DNA from: [Borrelia] finlandensis
GTDB taxonomy: Bacteria > Spirochaetota > Spirochaetia > Borreliales > Borreliaceae
Assembly (NCBI RefSeq): GCF_000181875.2
Contig: NZ_ABJZ02000005.1
Coordinates: forward strand, 1 to 64,000
Direction: 5' to 3'
Length of the DNA: 64,000 nt
The notes under the pieces were generated by a model. The model was not told where the DNA came from. It ran no database searches and saw nothing but the letters and a program-made list of their open reading frames with translations. Both the position numbers and the translations under genes were made by a program. Positions 29,397 to 38,274 of the stretch are shown piece after piece. Position 1 is the stretch's first letter; every line of letters starts with the position of its first letter.

Positions 29397-31195
29397 TAAA
29401 TCAAATTCTCCATAATAAAATTCCGCCTCTCAGGAGTATTTTGTCCCATATAAAAACCCAATTTCTCTTTTATTTCTTTAATATTAAAAAGGTCTACCTT
29501 TGTAAGCTTAATGCTATTAATATCAATAAAGCCTTTAAATTCATTTGGAGAAATTTCACCAAGGCCTTTAAACCTTGTTACTTCACATCCCCCCTTAAGC
29601 TCAAGAATGGCTTTTTGCTTTTCTTCCTCAGAATAACAATAGGTCGTGATTTTTTTGTTCCTAACCCTAAAAAGAGGAGTTTCTAAAATATACATATGCC
29701 CATTTAAAATTAAATCCTCAAAAAAAGTCAAGAAAAAAGTTAACAATAAATTTCTAATATGAAATCCATCAAAATCTGCATCGGTTGCTATTACAACCTT
29801 ATTGTACCTTAAATTTTCAATTGATTCTTCAATGCCAAGAGCTACCATCATATTATAAAGCTCTTCATTTTTGTATATTTCAGATTTATTCTTTTCAAAC
29901 ATATTTTGAGGTTTTCCTCTAAGAGAAAATATAGCCTGAGTATAAACATCTCTACAAGACACCATTGAACCTGTTGCAGAGTCCCCCTCTGTTAAGAAGA
30001 TCATAGTTTGTTCTGACTGAGCACTGCTGTCATTAAAATGAAATTTGCAATCCTTAAGTTTAGGGATTTTAAAAGATATTTTTTTTGCTCTCTCTCTTGC
30101 TTCTTTTCTTACACTACTTAATTCTTTTCTGAGTCGTTCATTGTCAACTACTTTTTTCTCAATCAATTTTGCAAGTATTTTATCTTTATATAAAATTTCA
30201 GAAATTATCTTCTGCACTTCCTTTGCAACATTGCCCCTAGTTTCAATATTTCCAAGCTTATTCTTAGTTTGACTTTCAAATATTGGATCTTTAATTTTAA
30301 CAGAAAGAGTTGCAACAAGCCCTTCCCTAATATCCGTCGAGGAATATGTTTTTTTAAGAAAATCGTTAATAGCTCTTACAAAGCCTTCTCTAAAACCAGT
30401 CTGATGGGTACCTCCATCATTGGTATATTGACCATTAACAAATGAAAAATAAGTCTCCCCATAATTATTTGTATGGGAAAAAGCAAATTCTAAAGTTTTA
30501 CTAGAATAGTAAACAATATCATAAAGCAAATCATCACTTTTAATTTCTGAATTCAAAAAATCTAAAAGACCATTTTTAGATTCAAAAATTTGATCATTAT
30601 AGTTTATTATAAGTCCCTTATTCAAACAAGCATAATGGAAAAATCTTCTCTTGAGAAAATCTTCACTATAAGAATATTTCCCGAATATTTCTAAATCTGC
30701 TAAAAACTCAACATAAGTACCATCTTTATCAGAAGATTTTATTTCTCTAGATTCCAATAATTTTCCCTTAGAAAACAAAGCCTCAAAAGATTTACCATTT
30801 CTTGTTGATCTTACTAAAAATTTTGAACTTAAGGCATTAACTGCCTTAGTTCCAACCCCATTAAGCCCTACAGAAAACTGAAAAACATCGTCATTGTACT
30901 TGGCTCCAGTATTAATAACTGAAACACTCTCAATAACTTTTCCAAGAGGAATTCCTCTTCCATAATCCCTAATAGAAATAAGATTATTTTCTTTTTTTAT
31001 AAAAATTTCATTTCCGTAGCCCATAATAAACTCATCAATTGAATTGTCTATTATCTCTTTAATTAAAACATAAATACCATCATCAATATTAGAGCCATCT
31101 CCCAAACGTCCAATATACATACCGGATCTTAATCTAATATGTTCAAGAGAAGATAGAGTGATTATTTTACTTTCATCATAATTTTGAGTCTTCAT
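29396..31195 (-). CDS. parE: DNA topoisomerase IV subunit B
   Basis: 599 aa. GHKL ATPase domain: EIIDNSIDEF, RDYGRGIPLGK and VGLNGVGTKAVNALS. The TOPRIM metal site has LTEGDSATGSM (about residue 404) and ATDADFDGFHIRNLL (about residue 475). It supplies ATP-driven strand passage to ParC. The end is 1 bp into parC. plsC lies 20 bp upstream on the same strand. Confidence 0.94.
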   Translation of the reverse strand: MKTQNYDESKIITLSSLEHIRLRSGMYIGRLGDGSNIDDGIYVLIKEIIDNSIDEFIMGYGNEIFIKKENNLISIRDYGRGIPLGKVIESVSVINTGAKYNDDVFQFSVGLNGVGTKAVNALSSKFLVRSTRNGKSFEALFSKGKLLESREIKSSDKDGTYVEFLADLEIFGKYSYSEDFLKRRFFHYACLNKGLIINYNDQIFESKNGLLDFLNSEIKSDDLLYDIVYYSSKTLEFAFSHTNNYGETYFSFVNGQYTNDGGTHQTGFREGFVRAINDFLKKTYSSTDIREGLVATLSVKIKDPIFESQTKNKLGNIETRGNVAKEVQKIISEILYKDKILAKLIEKKVVDNERLRKELSSVRKEARERAKKISFKIPKLKDCKFHFNDSSAQSEQTMIFLTEGDSATGSMVSCRDVYTQAIFSLRGKPQNMFEKNKSEIYKNEELYNMMVALGIEESIENLRYNKVVIATDADFDGFHIRNLLLTFFLTFFEDLILNGHMYILETPLFRVRNKKITTYCYSEEEKQKAILELKGGCEVTRFKGLGEISPNEFKGFIDINSIKLTKVDLFNIKEIKEKLGFYMGQNTPERRNFIMENLI

Positions 31196-31215
31196 CTAAA
31201 TCCTTGCTTTATAAA

Positions 31216-31968
31216 TTAAATTTTAATAGCTTTAAGCTTTTTAACTATTTGATCTCTAATAATACTAGTGAGATTCTCTTTTTCATACTCACTTAATTTT
31301 AAAACATCTATCAAAGGATGGACATGAATATAAACAGACAGTCCAGAATTAAAAATAATATTTTTAATAAAAAAGTTATTAGTATTATAAAGAGTAACAG
31401 GAAGAATTGATGTTCCTGTTTTTAATGCCATCTTAATTGAACCTTTTTTAAAAACCCTAGTATCTCCCCCTCTATTTCTAGTCCCTTCTGGGAAAATTCC
31501 AATAGATCTACCCTCTCTCATAACCTTTATTGCCCTAACCTCAGCAGAAGCAGCAGATCTTATGCTCCTTCTATTAACAAAAATAACACCCATAACAATC
31601 AAAACAATATTCACAAAAGGAATCCTAAGCAACGAGTGTTTTGCCAATATTACAAATGGACAGGCAAAAGTATAAATAAAAATTAAAGGATCCATAGCCG
31701 CAATATGATTTCCCATTATTATTACATTGCTTTTTTTAGGAATATTCTCAGAACCCGTAACAATAATTTTAATTCCAGCAAGCCATAAGCTAATTTTAAT
31801 GCAAGCTCGCATCATAATGAAACTAAGTCTAACAACATAACGTTCAATTAAAAAAATTTTACAAACCAAGTAAAAAGGAAATAAAAAAAAAATTAAAATC
31901 AAAAAAAACAACAAAACATTAAAATAAGTTATAATACTTCTCAATATTTTCATAAAAACTATTATCAT
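31216..31968 (-). CDS. plsC: 1-acyl-sn-glycerol-3-phosphate acyltransferase
   Basis: Adds the second acyl chain to lysophosphatidic acid at the inner membrane. 250 aa with an N-terminal membrane helix (about 14-36), the catalytic NHxxxxD motif NHIAAMD (His88, Asp93), and the glycerol-phosphate-binding [10 protein letters not shown]. The ATG at 31968 overlaps the preceding stop (ATGA); an in-frame ATG five codons later is an alternative. Borrelia scavenges its fatty acids, so this enzyme incorporates host-derived chains. Confidence 0.93.
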   Translation of the reverse strand: MIIVFMKILRSIITYFNVLLFFLILIFFLFPFYLVCKIFLIERYVVRLSFIMMRACIKISLWLAGIKIIVTGSENIPKKSNVIIMGNHIAAMDPLIFIYTFACPFVILAKHSLLRIPFVNIVLIVMGVIFVNRRSIRSAASAEVRAIKVMREGRSIGIFPEGTRNRGGDTRVFKKGSIKMALKTGTSILPVTLYNTNNFFIKNIIFNSGLSVYIHVHPLIDVLKLSEYEKENLTSIIRDQIVKKLKAIKI

Positions 31969-33491
31969 ATTTTTTCTATTCGCTCAAGCTTTAATTTTTG
32001 CCCTTTAACTAAGCTTACATCATCTTTTAAAATTTTAATAGGATTTAAAATGATTGTAGAAAATTTTTGCTTTTGAACAATTCTTTCGCTATGCTCAAGG
32101 AAAAAAGATTCAACAAGCTTGCAACTACCCATGTCAATCTCATATTCAAGAACAAAATTATTTTTTAAAGGAAAAATATTAAAAATGCCATAATAAATTT
32201 TATTCTCATCAATATAAGTTAAATTGGGGTAAGAAAAATCATAAATTTTATCCTTATACACGTAATTTCCACTAGGAATAAAATAAATATCACTACTCCC
32301 TTTTTTAACATTTAAGACATTCTCATCAAATCTCTTAAATGCACCCGAAAATCCACTATTATCATAAGAATTTGTACTAGTATCAATTTTGATTTCAATA
32401 TTTTCTTTATCTACAATTTTGATCCAAAAGTTGTAAACTATCAAATCTGAGAAAAGAGACTTTGCGCTAACATTAAGAGTATTGTAAGCAGGTTTTGAAA
32501 TATATTCAATCTTTGCAACTTCTTGAGAATTTTTCCTAAAAAGATTAATCTCGCTTGATTGCCTTTCAAAAGACAAGAATAAAACTTCATCAATATCTTT
32601 AGTATGCATTTTATTATAATCATGAACATCATACCAAACTCCATGCAAAAATTTATAAACTTCATCTTTGCTAAAATTCTTTAAAGTTTTATAAATATTA
32701 TTATCAATTTTACCAACTTTTTCACTCATAGAAGAAAGATAATATCTGCCCTGAACATGAGAATATTCATATTTTTCAATCTTGCTGATTATTAAATCTT
32801 CCCCCACTTTTTCATATTTTTCTAAAGAAATAGGATAGCTTTCTCTTGATCTATTTTCTTCATAAGCTGAAGATCTTGCATACTTATTAATAAGAACAGT
32901 GCCATTAACTTTGTCAAAAAATATAGGCCTATAAGAAGACACATCATTTAAAACAGATTTTTGAAAAACATATAAAACAGATTTATCTTTTAAAAATCCT
33001 TGAATAACTATATTAAAATCATAATCACCTGTAATATCTTCAAGATACATGTTATAAGAATTTTTTGGATCAATATCTATTTGAGTTTTAAAAAGAATAG
33101 TTCCAGCTTTAATTTTAGGATCAAAACCAATAATAAACAAATATGCATTAAGATTTGAAAAATTTTGAGCTAAAACCACCTGCTCAAAATACACATCTAA
33201 ATTTAAATTTTCCTGCTGAACTGAAAGAATTTTATAACCTTTTAAATCTATAATATCTCCAAAAAAATCTTCCATTTTATTAACTTCTAAAACATTGGAA
33301 TTTGGATTATCGATCCTGGAAGAAGTCTTTACATCTTTGTTAAAAACAATAAAATCTTTGCTTACTTTGGAGCAAGCAAGCAATGTAAAAAAAAAGAATA
33401 AAAACAAAAATTTATAAAAATAATTATAAAATGGGATTAATTCTTTATCCTTACTCAGAGCAATCGCATTAACAACCAAAACCTTTGTCAT
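31965..33491 (-). CDS. Large spirochaetal lipoprotein of unknown function
   Basis: 508 aa. After an unusually long N-region a hydrophobic run leads to the lipobox FTLLACSK (Cys40). The mature part is beta-rich and rich in Asp/Tyr/Lys, without motifs I can assign with confidence. Some Borrelia genome annotations may name the equivalent (BB_0038) a pallilysin-related adhesin; I recall this weakly, and no HExxH metalloprotease site is present. It overlaps plsC by 4 bp and follows the PpiD/SurA-like gene by 12 bp, so it may be an envelope protein linked to that chaperone. Confidence 0.65.
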   Translation of the reverse strand: MTKVLVVNAIALSKDKELIPFYNYFYKFLFLFFFFTLLACSKVSKDFIVFNKDVKTSSRIDNPNSNVLEVNKMEDFFGDIIDLKGYKILSVQQENLNLDVYFEQVVLAQNFSNLNAYLFIIGFDPKIKAGTILFKTQIDIDPKNSYNMYLEDITGDYDFNIVIQGFLKDKSVLYVFQKSVLNDVSSYRPIFFDKVNGTVLINKYARSSAYEENRSRESYPISLEKYEKVGEDLIISKIEKYEYSHVQGRYYLSSMSEKVGKIDNNIYKTLKNFSKDEVYKFLHGVWYDVHDYNKMHTKDIDEVLFLSFERQSSEINLFRKNSQEVAKIEYISKPAYNTLNVSAKSLFSDLIVYNFWIKIVDKENIEIKIDTSTNSYDNSGFSGAFKRFDENVLNVKKGSSDIYFIPSGNYVYKDKIYDFSYPNLTYIDENKIYYGIFNIFPLKNNFVLEYEIDMGSCKLVESFFLEHSERIVQKQKFSTIILNPIKILKDDVSLVKGQKLKLERIEKI

Positions 33492-33503
33492 AACATTTAT
33501 TTC

Positions 33504-35006
33504 TTAATTTTGACTAAAGTTTTGCAAAGCAAAAAACGACTCATTAAAATTATTAACAAAATCTTTTTTATTCAGCAAAAAATCTGTAATCAAACCACTA
33601 TTTGCAATGTTAAAATTGTCAAGAAGTTTTTCATTTTTGATCTCTTCTTTGAGCTGATTAGATCTTTTTTTAACTGAATTGAGAAAAAATAAATAAACTT
33701 TTTTATTTGCCACAAAAGGCTTAGACCAAGAATTTTCCTTTAATCTAAAAATAATATCATAAAAAGATTTGCTATTATTAAACTCAACCAACTCCTTTAA
33801 AGTATTGGGGTAAACATTAATATTATAAGACAAATTAACAATTTCTTCTTTTAAGCTAAGCTGATATTTTTCAAGAACTTGGCTTAAACTGCTAAATTTA
33901 ACATCACCAAGAAAATCAGATAGCTTATTTTCCAAATAACCTTCAATAACGCTTGGTTCATAAGTTTCAATGTAATTTTTAACAGAACTAATATCACGAT
34001 CTAAATTTTTATCAAAATCATGAACATTACTAAATGCCTTATATATTTGATATTCATTTTTATTTTTAATCTTAATAGGCTTGCTAAATTCACCTTCTCT
34101 TAAAGAAAAAATTGAATTTAGATCTTCTTTCTTTTCAACATTAAGATCTAAATCAAAATAATACTTATCCAAAGAAACAACTCCCTTGAAATTAGCTATA
34201 TCATCTGAATAAAGCTTAGCAAGCTCTTCGAATGGAGTTTTGTTTAATAGCTTATCATGAGCATTTCGAGCATCATTCATATTTTTAAAACGAATAGATG
34301 CAAGCGATAAATGTTTGAATAAATTTAAATTTTTCTCTGCATAAGATATTACCTCTTTATTAGAAAAATCTTGGTAGGAAAGAGAAAGATATGAAATATG
34401 CCTTTCCACAGTACTCATATCTTTAATCAGATTAAAAAGAGAATCGGGAAATATCAAATTACTATTTAAAAAAATTTTAACATTAGAAAACAATATATTT
34501 TCTACCATATCATCATAAATTTTAACTTTTTGATAATCAGAAGCTTTATTATATCTTTTAGAACTGAAATTTCCACTAGAGTCTAAATATTCTGGAGATT
34601 TAAGTAAATTTTTATTCAACATTTCCTTAGAAATGTAAAAATTATATTTTTTTACTAAGTCCAAAAAAGCAACATCCTCAACATATTTCATAAATGCCAA
34701 ATACCAGGCATTATAATCTGTATTAATATTTTTAGCATTACCCTGCAATCTAGAATAAAGATTTGAATAATAATTAACATACTTGGCAAACTTACTATCT
34801 TTTTTATAGTAAATAGGTTGACCTTTATAAGAACCAAATTTTAAACCAGATGAATGAGCATTATCAAATATCCCTGGAAGTAAAGGTGCAATAATAAATC
34901 CGAAAACAATTAAAATAAGAGCAAAAATACCCCACATACCAACTTTTTTTTCTTTAGATTCAAGCACAACTAAATCATTTTTGACTTTTCTACTTCTTTT
35001 TCGCAT
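33504..35006 (-). CDS. Membrane-anchored PpiD/SurA-type chaperone-like protein
   Basis: 500 aa. A short basic cytosolic tail, one membrane helix (about 25-46, MWGIFALILIVFGFIIAPLL), then a long periplasmic helical region like SurA_N (AFMKYVEDVAFLDLVKKYNF), and a weakly parvulin-like segment (FEELAKLYSDDIANFKG, LREGEFSKPIK and YQIYKAF). The arrangement matches PpiD: inner-membrane anchor, chaperone helices and a PPIase-like module. PPIase activity is uncertain because only the skeleton of the domain is visible. It heads the 35.0-27.5 kb minus-strand run. Confidence 0.7.
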   Translation of the reverse strand: MRKRSRKVKNDLVVLESKEKKVGMWGIFALILIVFGFIIAPLLPGIFDNAHSSGLKFGSYKGQPIYYKKDSKFAKYVNYYSNLYSRLQGNAKNINTDYNAWYLAFMKYVEDVAFLDLVKKYNFYISKEMLNKNLLKSPEYLDSSGNFSSKRYNKASDYQKVKIYDDMVENILFSNVKIFLNSNLIFPDSLFNLIKDMSTVERHISYLSLSYQDFSNKEVISYAEKNLNLFKHLSLASIRFKNMNDARNAHDKLLNKTPFEELAKLYSDDIANFKGVVSLDKYYFDLDLNVEKKEDLNSIFSLREGEFSKPIKIKNKNEYQIYKAFSNVHDFDKNLDRDISSVKNYIETYEPSVIEGYLENKLSDFLGDVKFSSLSQVLEKYQLSLKEEIVNLSYNINVYPNTLKELVEFNNSKSFYDIIFRLKENSWSKPFVANKKVYLFFLNSVKKRSNQLKEEIKNEKLLDNFNIANSGLITDFLLNKKDFVNNFNESFFALQNFSQN

Positions 35007-35090
35007 AAAACAACCTTTAATAAGTAAGCATACTAATAATTTAACTACTAAATTATCACAATTGAAAAATTATTGCAATTGAAATATCTA

Positions 35091-35111
35091 ACTTAAGATA
35101 TACGCTTAAGT
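35091..35111. repeat. Inverted repeat in the cheR leader region
   Basis: ACTTAAG (35091-35097) and CTTAAGT (35105-35111) separated by 7 bp, directly before an AT-rich TATTATAG box (35111-35118). It lies in the 187-bp divergent gap between the PpiD-like gene and cheR. The placement over a possible promoter suggests an operator, but no binding protein can be named. Confidence 0.35.
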
Positions 35112-35193
35112 ATTATAGAACTAAAAAAATTTTACATTTCTAGTATGAAAACGAATCGCTATGGATAAAAAAGGAGAATGAGATCAAAAGTAT

Positions 35194-36045
35194 ATGAATA
35201 TGAATCAAAACAAATTCAACATTAATATAAATATAACTAAGGACGAACTTTTAAGATTAATAAAAATAGTTTACAACAATTTTGGAATCAATCTCAGCGA
35301 AAAAAAAAAGCTGCTAATTGAAAGCAGATTATCATCCCTTCTGAAAGTTAAAGGTTTTAAAAATTTTACTGAATACATCAACTTTTTAGAAAAAAGCACT
35401 GGAAATATTCAATTAATCGAATTAATAGACAAAATATCAACAAATCATACCTATTTTTTCAGAGAATCTAAGCATTTTGATTTTTTAAATAATAAAATAT
35501 TACCCAAACTTACTGAAAAAATATTAAACTCAGAAAACTCAGAAATTAGAATATGGTCAGCTGGCTGTTCAAGTGGTGAAGAGCCTTATACAATTGCAAT
35601 GATACTAAAAGAATACATGGAACATAATAGAGTAAATTTTAAAGTCAAAATCTTAGCAACAGACATTTCAATTAGCGTTCTAAATGAGGCTCGTGAGGGG
35701 ATTTATCCTGAAGATCGCATAATAAATTTGCCCAAATATTTAAAAATTAAATATTTAAATCAACTTCAAGATGATAAATTCCAAGTTAAAGGAATCTTAA
35801 AAAAAATGGTTTACTTTAAAAAATTAAATTTAATGGATGAGAAATTTCCATTTAGCAAAAAATTTGACCTAATATTTTGCAGAAATGTCATGATCTATTT
35901 TGATGAAAAAACTAGAAATAACCTTGCCAATAAATTCAACTCCTACCTCAAAAAAGATTCTTATCTTTTAATTGGACATTCAGAAACAATCAGAGGAAAC
36001 AAAAATCTTGAATACATAATGCCTGCCACCTATAAAAAGAATTAA
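35194..36045 (+). CDS. cheR: Chemotaxis protein methyltransferase CheR
   Basis: Methylates glutamates of chemoreceptors with SAM, setting adaptation. 283 aa. N-terminal helical domain (residues 10-80) with SEKKKLLIESRLSSLL, then NHTYFFRESKHFDFL and the SAM site RIWSAGCSSGEEPYTIAM; DLIFCRNVMIYFD and YLLIGHSETI follow. The ATG at 35194 has no good ribosome binding site; the only GGAG (35173-35176) lies 17 nt away and faces a small out-of-frame ORF. The stop codon lies inside the terminator stem. Confidence 0.93.
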   Translation: MNMNQNKFNININITKDELLRLIKIVYNNFGINLSEKKKLLIESRLSSLLKVKGFKNFTEYINFLEKSTGNIQLIELIDKISTNHTYFFRESKHFDFLNNKILPKLTEKILNSENSEIRIWSAGCSSGEEPYTIAMILKEYMEHNRVNFKVKILATDISISVLNEAREGIYPEDRIINLPKYLKIKYLNQLQDDKFQVKGILKKMVYFKKLNLMDEKFPFSKKFDLIFCRNVMIYFDEKTRNNLANKFNSYLKKDSYLLIGHSETIRGNKNLEYIMPATYKKN

Positions 36046-36072
36046 TGCTTATGCGCATTAATTCTTTTTATA
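36031..36072. terminator. Strong bidirectional intrinsic terminator between cheR and phoU
   Basis: A perfect 18-bp stem (36031-36048 pairs with 36055-36072) with a 6-nt loop TTATGC. The stem contains an A5 stretch on one arm and T5 on the other, so each strand ends its hairpin in U-rich sequence. It includes the cheR stop codon. It serves both convergent genes. Confidence 0.85.
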
Positions 36073-36128
36073 ATAAATTTTCTATTATGCAAAATTTATT
36101 TAGCTTAAAAGGTCTAAAAATAATACTA

Positions 36129-36800
36129 CTAAGTTAGGTTTACTTTTTCACCTATTCTAATAAAATAGAGCAATTCACCAATTGTTGCTACATGATCGCC
36201 TACTCTTTCTAAAAAACTATTCAAAAATAATATATTTAAAAGATAATCCAAATTTTCAGGATTTTTTTTCATTGCATCAATAACAATACTTTTCTGCTTT
36301 GAAAATAATTTATCTATTATATTGTCATACTTAACTATCTTTAATATTTTGGTAAAATCTCCATCAAAATATGCGTCAAAAATATCAGACAACATTTCTT
36401 TAGCTGTATCGGCCATTTCTCTTAAAGGTTTAAAATATAAATTAAGAAAATCAAAATCATCCAAATCTGATTCAAGCAGAAGAACAACCTTTACAATCTT
36501 AGTAGCATGATCTGCAATCCTTTCAAGAGAGCTTATTATTTTAATAATTGCTAAAATTTCTCTAAGCTCTGTAGCAACAGGATGCTCAGTTGCAATTATT
36601 CTTCCGCACAAATCTTCAATATCGTACTGATAATCATCTATTATTTTTTCATCTTCATTGATTATTTTTTTGGCTAAATTTTTATCTTTAGATTCTAAGG
36701 CTATTAAAGAATCATCGATAATCTTAAGCACACATTCTTTCATATCCCAAAGATAATCTTTTATTATTTCAAGTTGTTTAGTAAGCTTTCTCCTTATCAT
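36129..36800 (-). CDS. phoU: PhoU family protein
   Basis: 223 aa, made of two three-helix PhoU repeats. Each has the metal-binding helix pattern: IISSLERIADHATKIVKVV (about residue 90) and NSFLERVGDHVATIGELLY (about residue 200). PhoU normally restrains phosphate uptake through PstSCAB and PhoR; neither is in this window. AGGAG lies 7 nt upstream of ATG 36800. Confidence 0.9.
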   Translation of the reverse strand: MIRRKLTKQLEIIKDYLWDMKECVLKIIDDSLIALESKDKNLAKKIINEDEKIIDDYQYDIEDLCGRIIATEHPVATELREILAIIKIISSLERIADHATKIVKVVLLLESDLDDFDFLNLYFKPLREMADTAKEMLSDIFDAYFDGDFTKILKIVKYDNIIDKLFSKQKSIVIDAMKKNPENLDYLLNILFLNSFLERVGDHVATIGELLYFIRIGEKVNLT

Positions 36801-36810
36801 ATCATGTCTC

Positions 36811-37851
36811 CTAAAAAAACCGCTTTAAAAATAAATATCTTATCTTGGCTCTCTCATAATAATAACTAAAAGGGTAATTATCAATAACCAATTTATAGTA
36901 ATACAAGGCCTTTAAAAAATCTTTATGCTTGCTCTCAGACTCATAAAGTTTTCCCAACAAATAACTATATTTGTCTGAAAAGCTTGAATTAATATATTTA
37001 GGAAAGTAAAGAGAGCTAAAATTTAAAGCAAACTCATGCTCTCCCCTTGTTACTAAGAATTCAAAGATCTCAAGATAAATACTCTCAGAAAAATCAACAT
37101 TCTTTTCAACTAAATATCTGGCGTTCTCCAAAACCTCTTTTTTAATATTTAATTCTATACCAAGCTTAATTAGATCAAAAACAATGCTTTGAAAATATTT
37201 ACTCTTCAATTTCAAATAATTTTTATAAGATTTTAAATAATCACCATTTTTATAATGAATTTCCGCCTTCAATAAAATATATTTATCGTCATTGAAATTA
37301 TACTTATTAAGCAAATCTATTGCTCCTTTGTAATCATTTATGTAAGACAAATTTAAAGCCCTGACAATAATCTCTTTAGAGGTTGCCCCGCTAATACTAC
37401 TCCCCCCAAGTTTAAGATTATTACCACTTTCAATGTTATTGTCCTTGCTAGAGCCGCCACCAACGCCTTGTGGAATTGCAACTTCAAAATTCTTTGTAAT
37501 TTTCAAGATAATTATTTTATTAAATTCACTTGAATCTTTAACATTTTGATAAGTGAAAACCAATTTAATTTTGCCTTCTTTTTTAAAAGTTTGAAAAGTA
37601 AAAACAGCACCGTTATCATAAGATTCTCCAATTAACTTAATAAAAGCTTCATTTTCAATGCTTTTGATATAAATCCAAGACTCACCTTTAAAAGAAAGAT
37701 TAAATTTTGAATTGGTATTTACACTAATATCTACCTCTCCACTACTAAAATCAAGCTCGTACGAACCGTCTTGACTTATAAAAGCTGGCTTAGAGCAAAC
37801 TTCAAAAACAATAAATAGCAAACTTATATAAATCAAATATTTTCTAATCAT
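36811..37851 (-). CDS. Exported tetratricopeptide-like protein
   Basis: 346 aa. A signal sequence (about 1-20, LLFIVFEVCS) precedes a beta-rich N-terminal domain (about 25-125). A glycine/serine-rich linker follows (PQGVGGGSSKD), then helical TPR-like repeats (LSYINDYKGAIDLLNKY, AEIHYKNGDYLKSYKNYL and LYESESKHKDFLKALYYY). The Cys at about residue 19 could be a lipobox, though its preceding residues are not typical. Protein-binding envelope function is inferred. It overlaps the next upstream gene by 4 bp and ends 10 bp before phoU. Confidence 0.65.
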   Translation of the reverse strand: MIRKYLIYISLLFIVFEVCSKPAFISQDGSYELDFSSGEVDISVNTNSKFNLSFKGESWIYIKSIENEAFIKLIGESYDNGAVFTFQTFKKEGKIKLVFTYQNVKDSSEFNKIIILKITKNFEVAIPQGVGGGSSKDNNIESGNNLKLGGSSISGATSKEIIVRALNLSYINDYKGAIDLLNKYNFNDDKYILLKAEIHYKNGDYLKSYKNYLKLKSKYFQSIVFDLIKLGIELNIKKEVLENARYLVEKNVDFSESIYLEIFEFLVTRGEHEFALNFSSLYFPKYINSSFSDKYSYLLGKLYESESKHKDFLKALYYYKLVIDNYPFSYYYERAKIRYLFLKRFF

Positions 37852-38249
37852 TTGGAAATTTCTAAAATCTTATCTATTAATTTTTCATTCTCCTTCTCAA
37901 TATCAACGTTAAATAAATTTTCCTTTTTAATCCAAAGATCCTTGAAAAAATTCTCATCAAGAAATTTATTTTTAATCAATCCATCAACAACTAAATTTTT
38001 ATTTAAATTTTCATTTAAAAAATCAGGTCTTGGAATAAAAAAATCATCCATATTTAGACATTCATTTAAATCAAAATAAAAATCTTCCATATCAACTAAT
38101 TTAACCTTAGCGTCTAAATTGTCTTCAACAGACTTTTGAGATTTTTCCAACATTTGTGTTGAATAGAAATAAGTAATACCTGAAACAATAAAAATCAAAA
38201 ATATTGAAACTAAAAAATATTTTCTAAAACTAAACTTTCTATCTTGCAT
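37848..38249 (-). CDS. Small single-pass membrane protein, unknown
   Basis: 133 aa. A basic N-terminus, one membrane helix (about 11-30, YFLVSIFLIFIVSGITYFY) and an acidic, Asp/Asn-rich extracytoplasmic part with no motif I recognise. AAGGA precedes the ATG. Its stop overlaps the start of the TPR-like gene (ATGA), so the two probably work together at the envelope. Confidence 0.6.
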   Translation of the reverse strand: MQDRKFSFRKYFLVSIFLIFIVSGITYFYSTQMLEKSQKSVEDNLDAKVKLVDMEDFYFDLNECLNMDDFFIPRPDFLNENLNKNLVVDGLIKNKFLDENFFKDLWIKKENLFNVDIEKENEKLIDKILEISK

Positions 38250-38274
38250 GTTAATTTCCTTAAATCTAACTTAA

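Noticed and set aside
31965..33491. Metalloprotease (pallilysin-like) function for the 508-aa lipoprotein
   Set aside because: No HExxH motif is present, and the similarity is only a remembered annotation.
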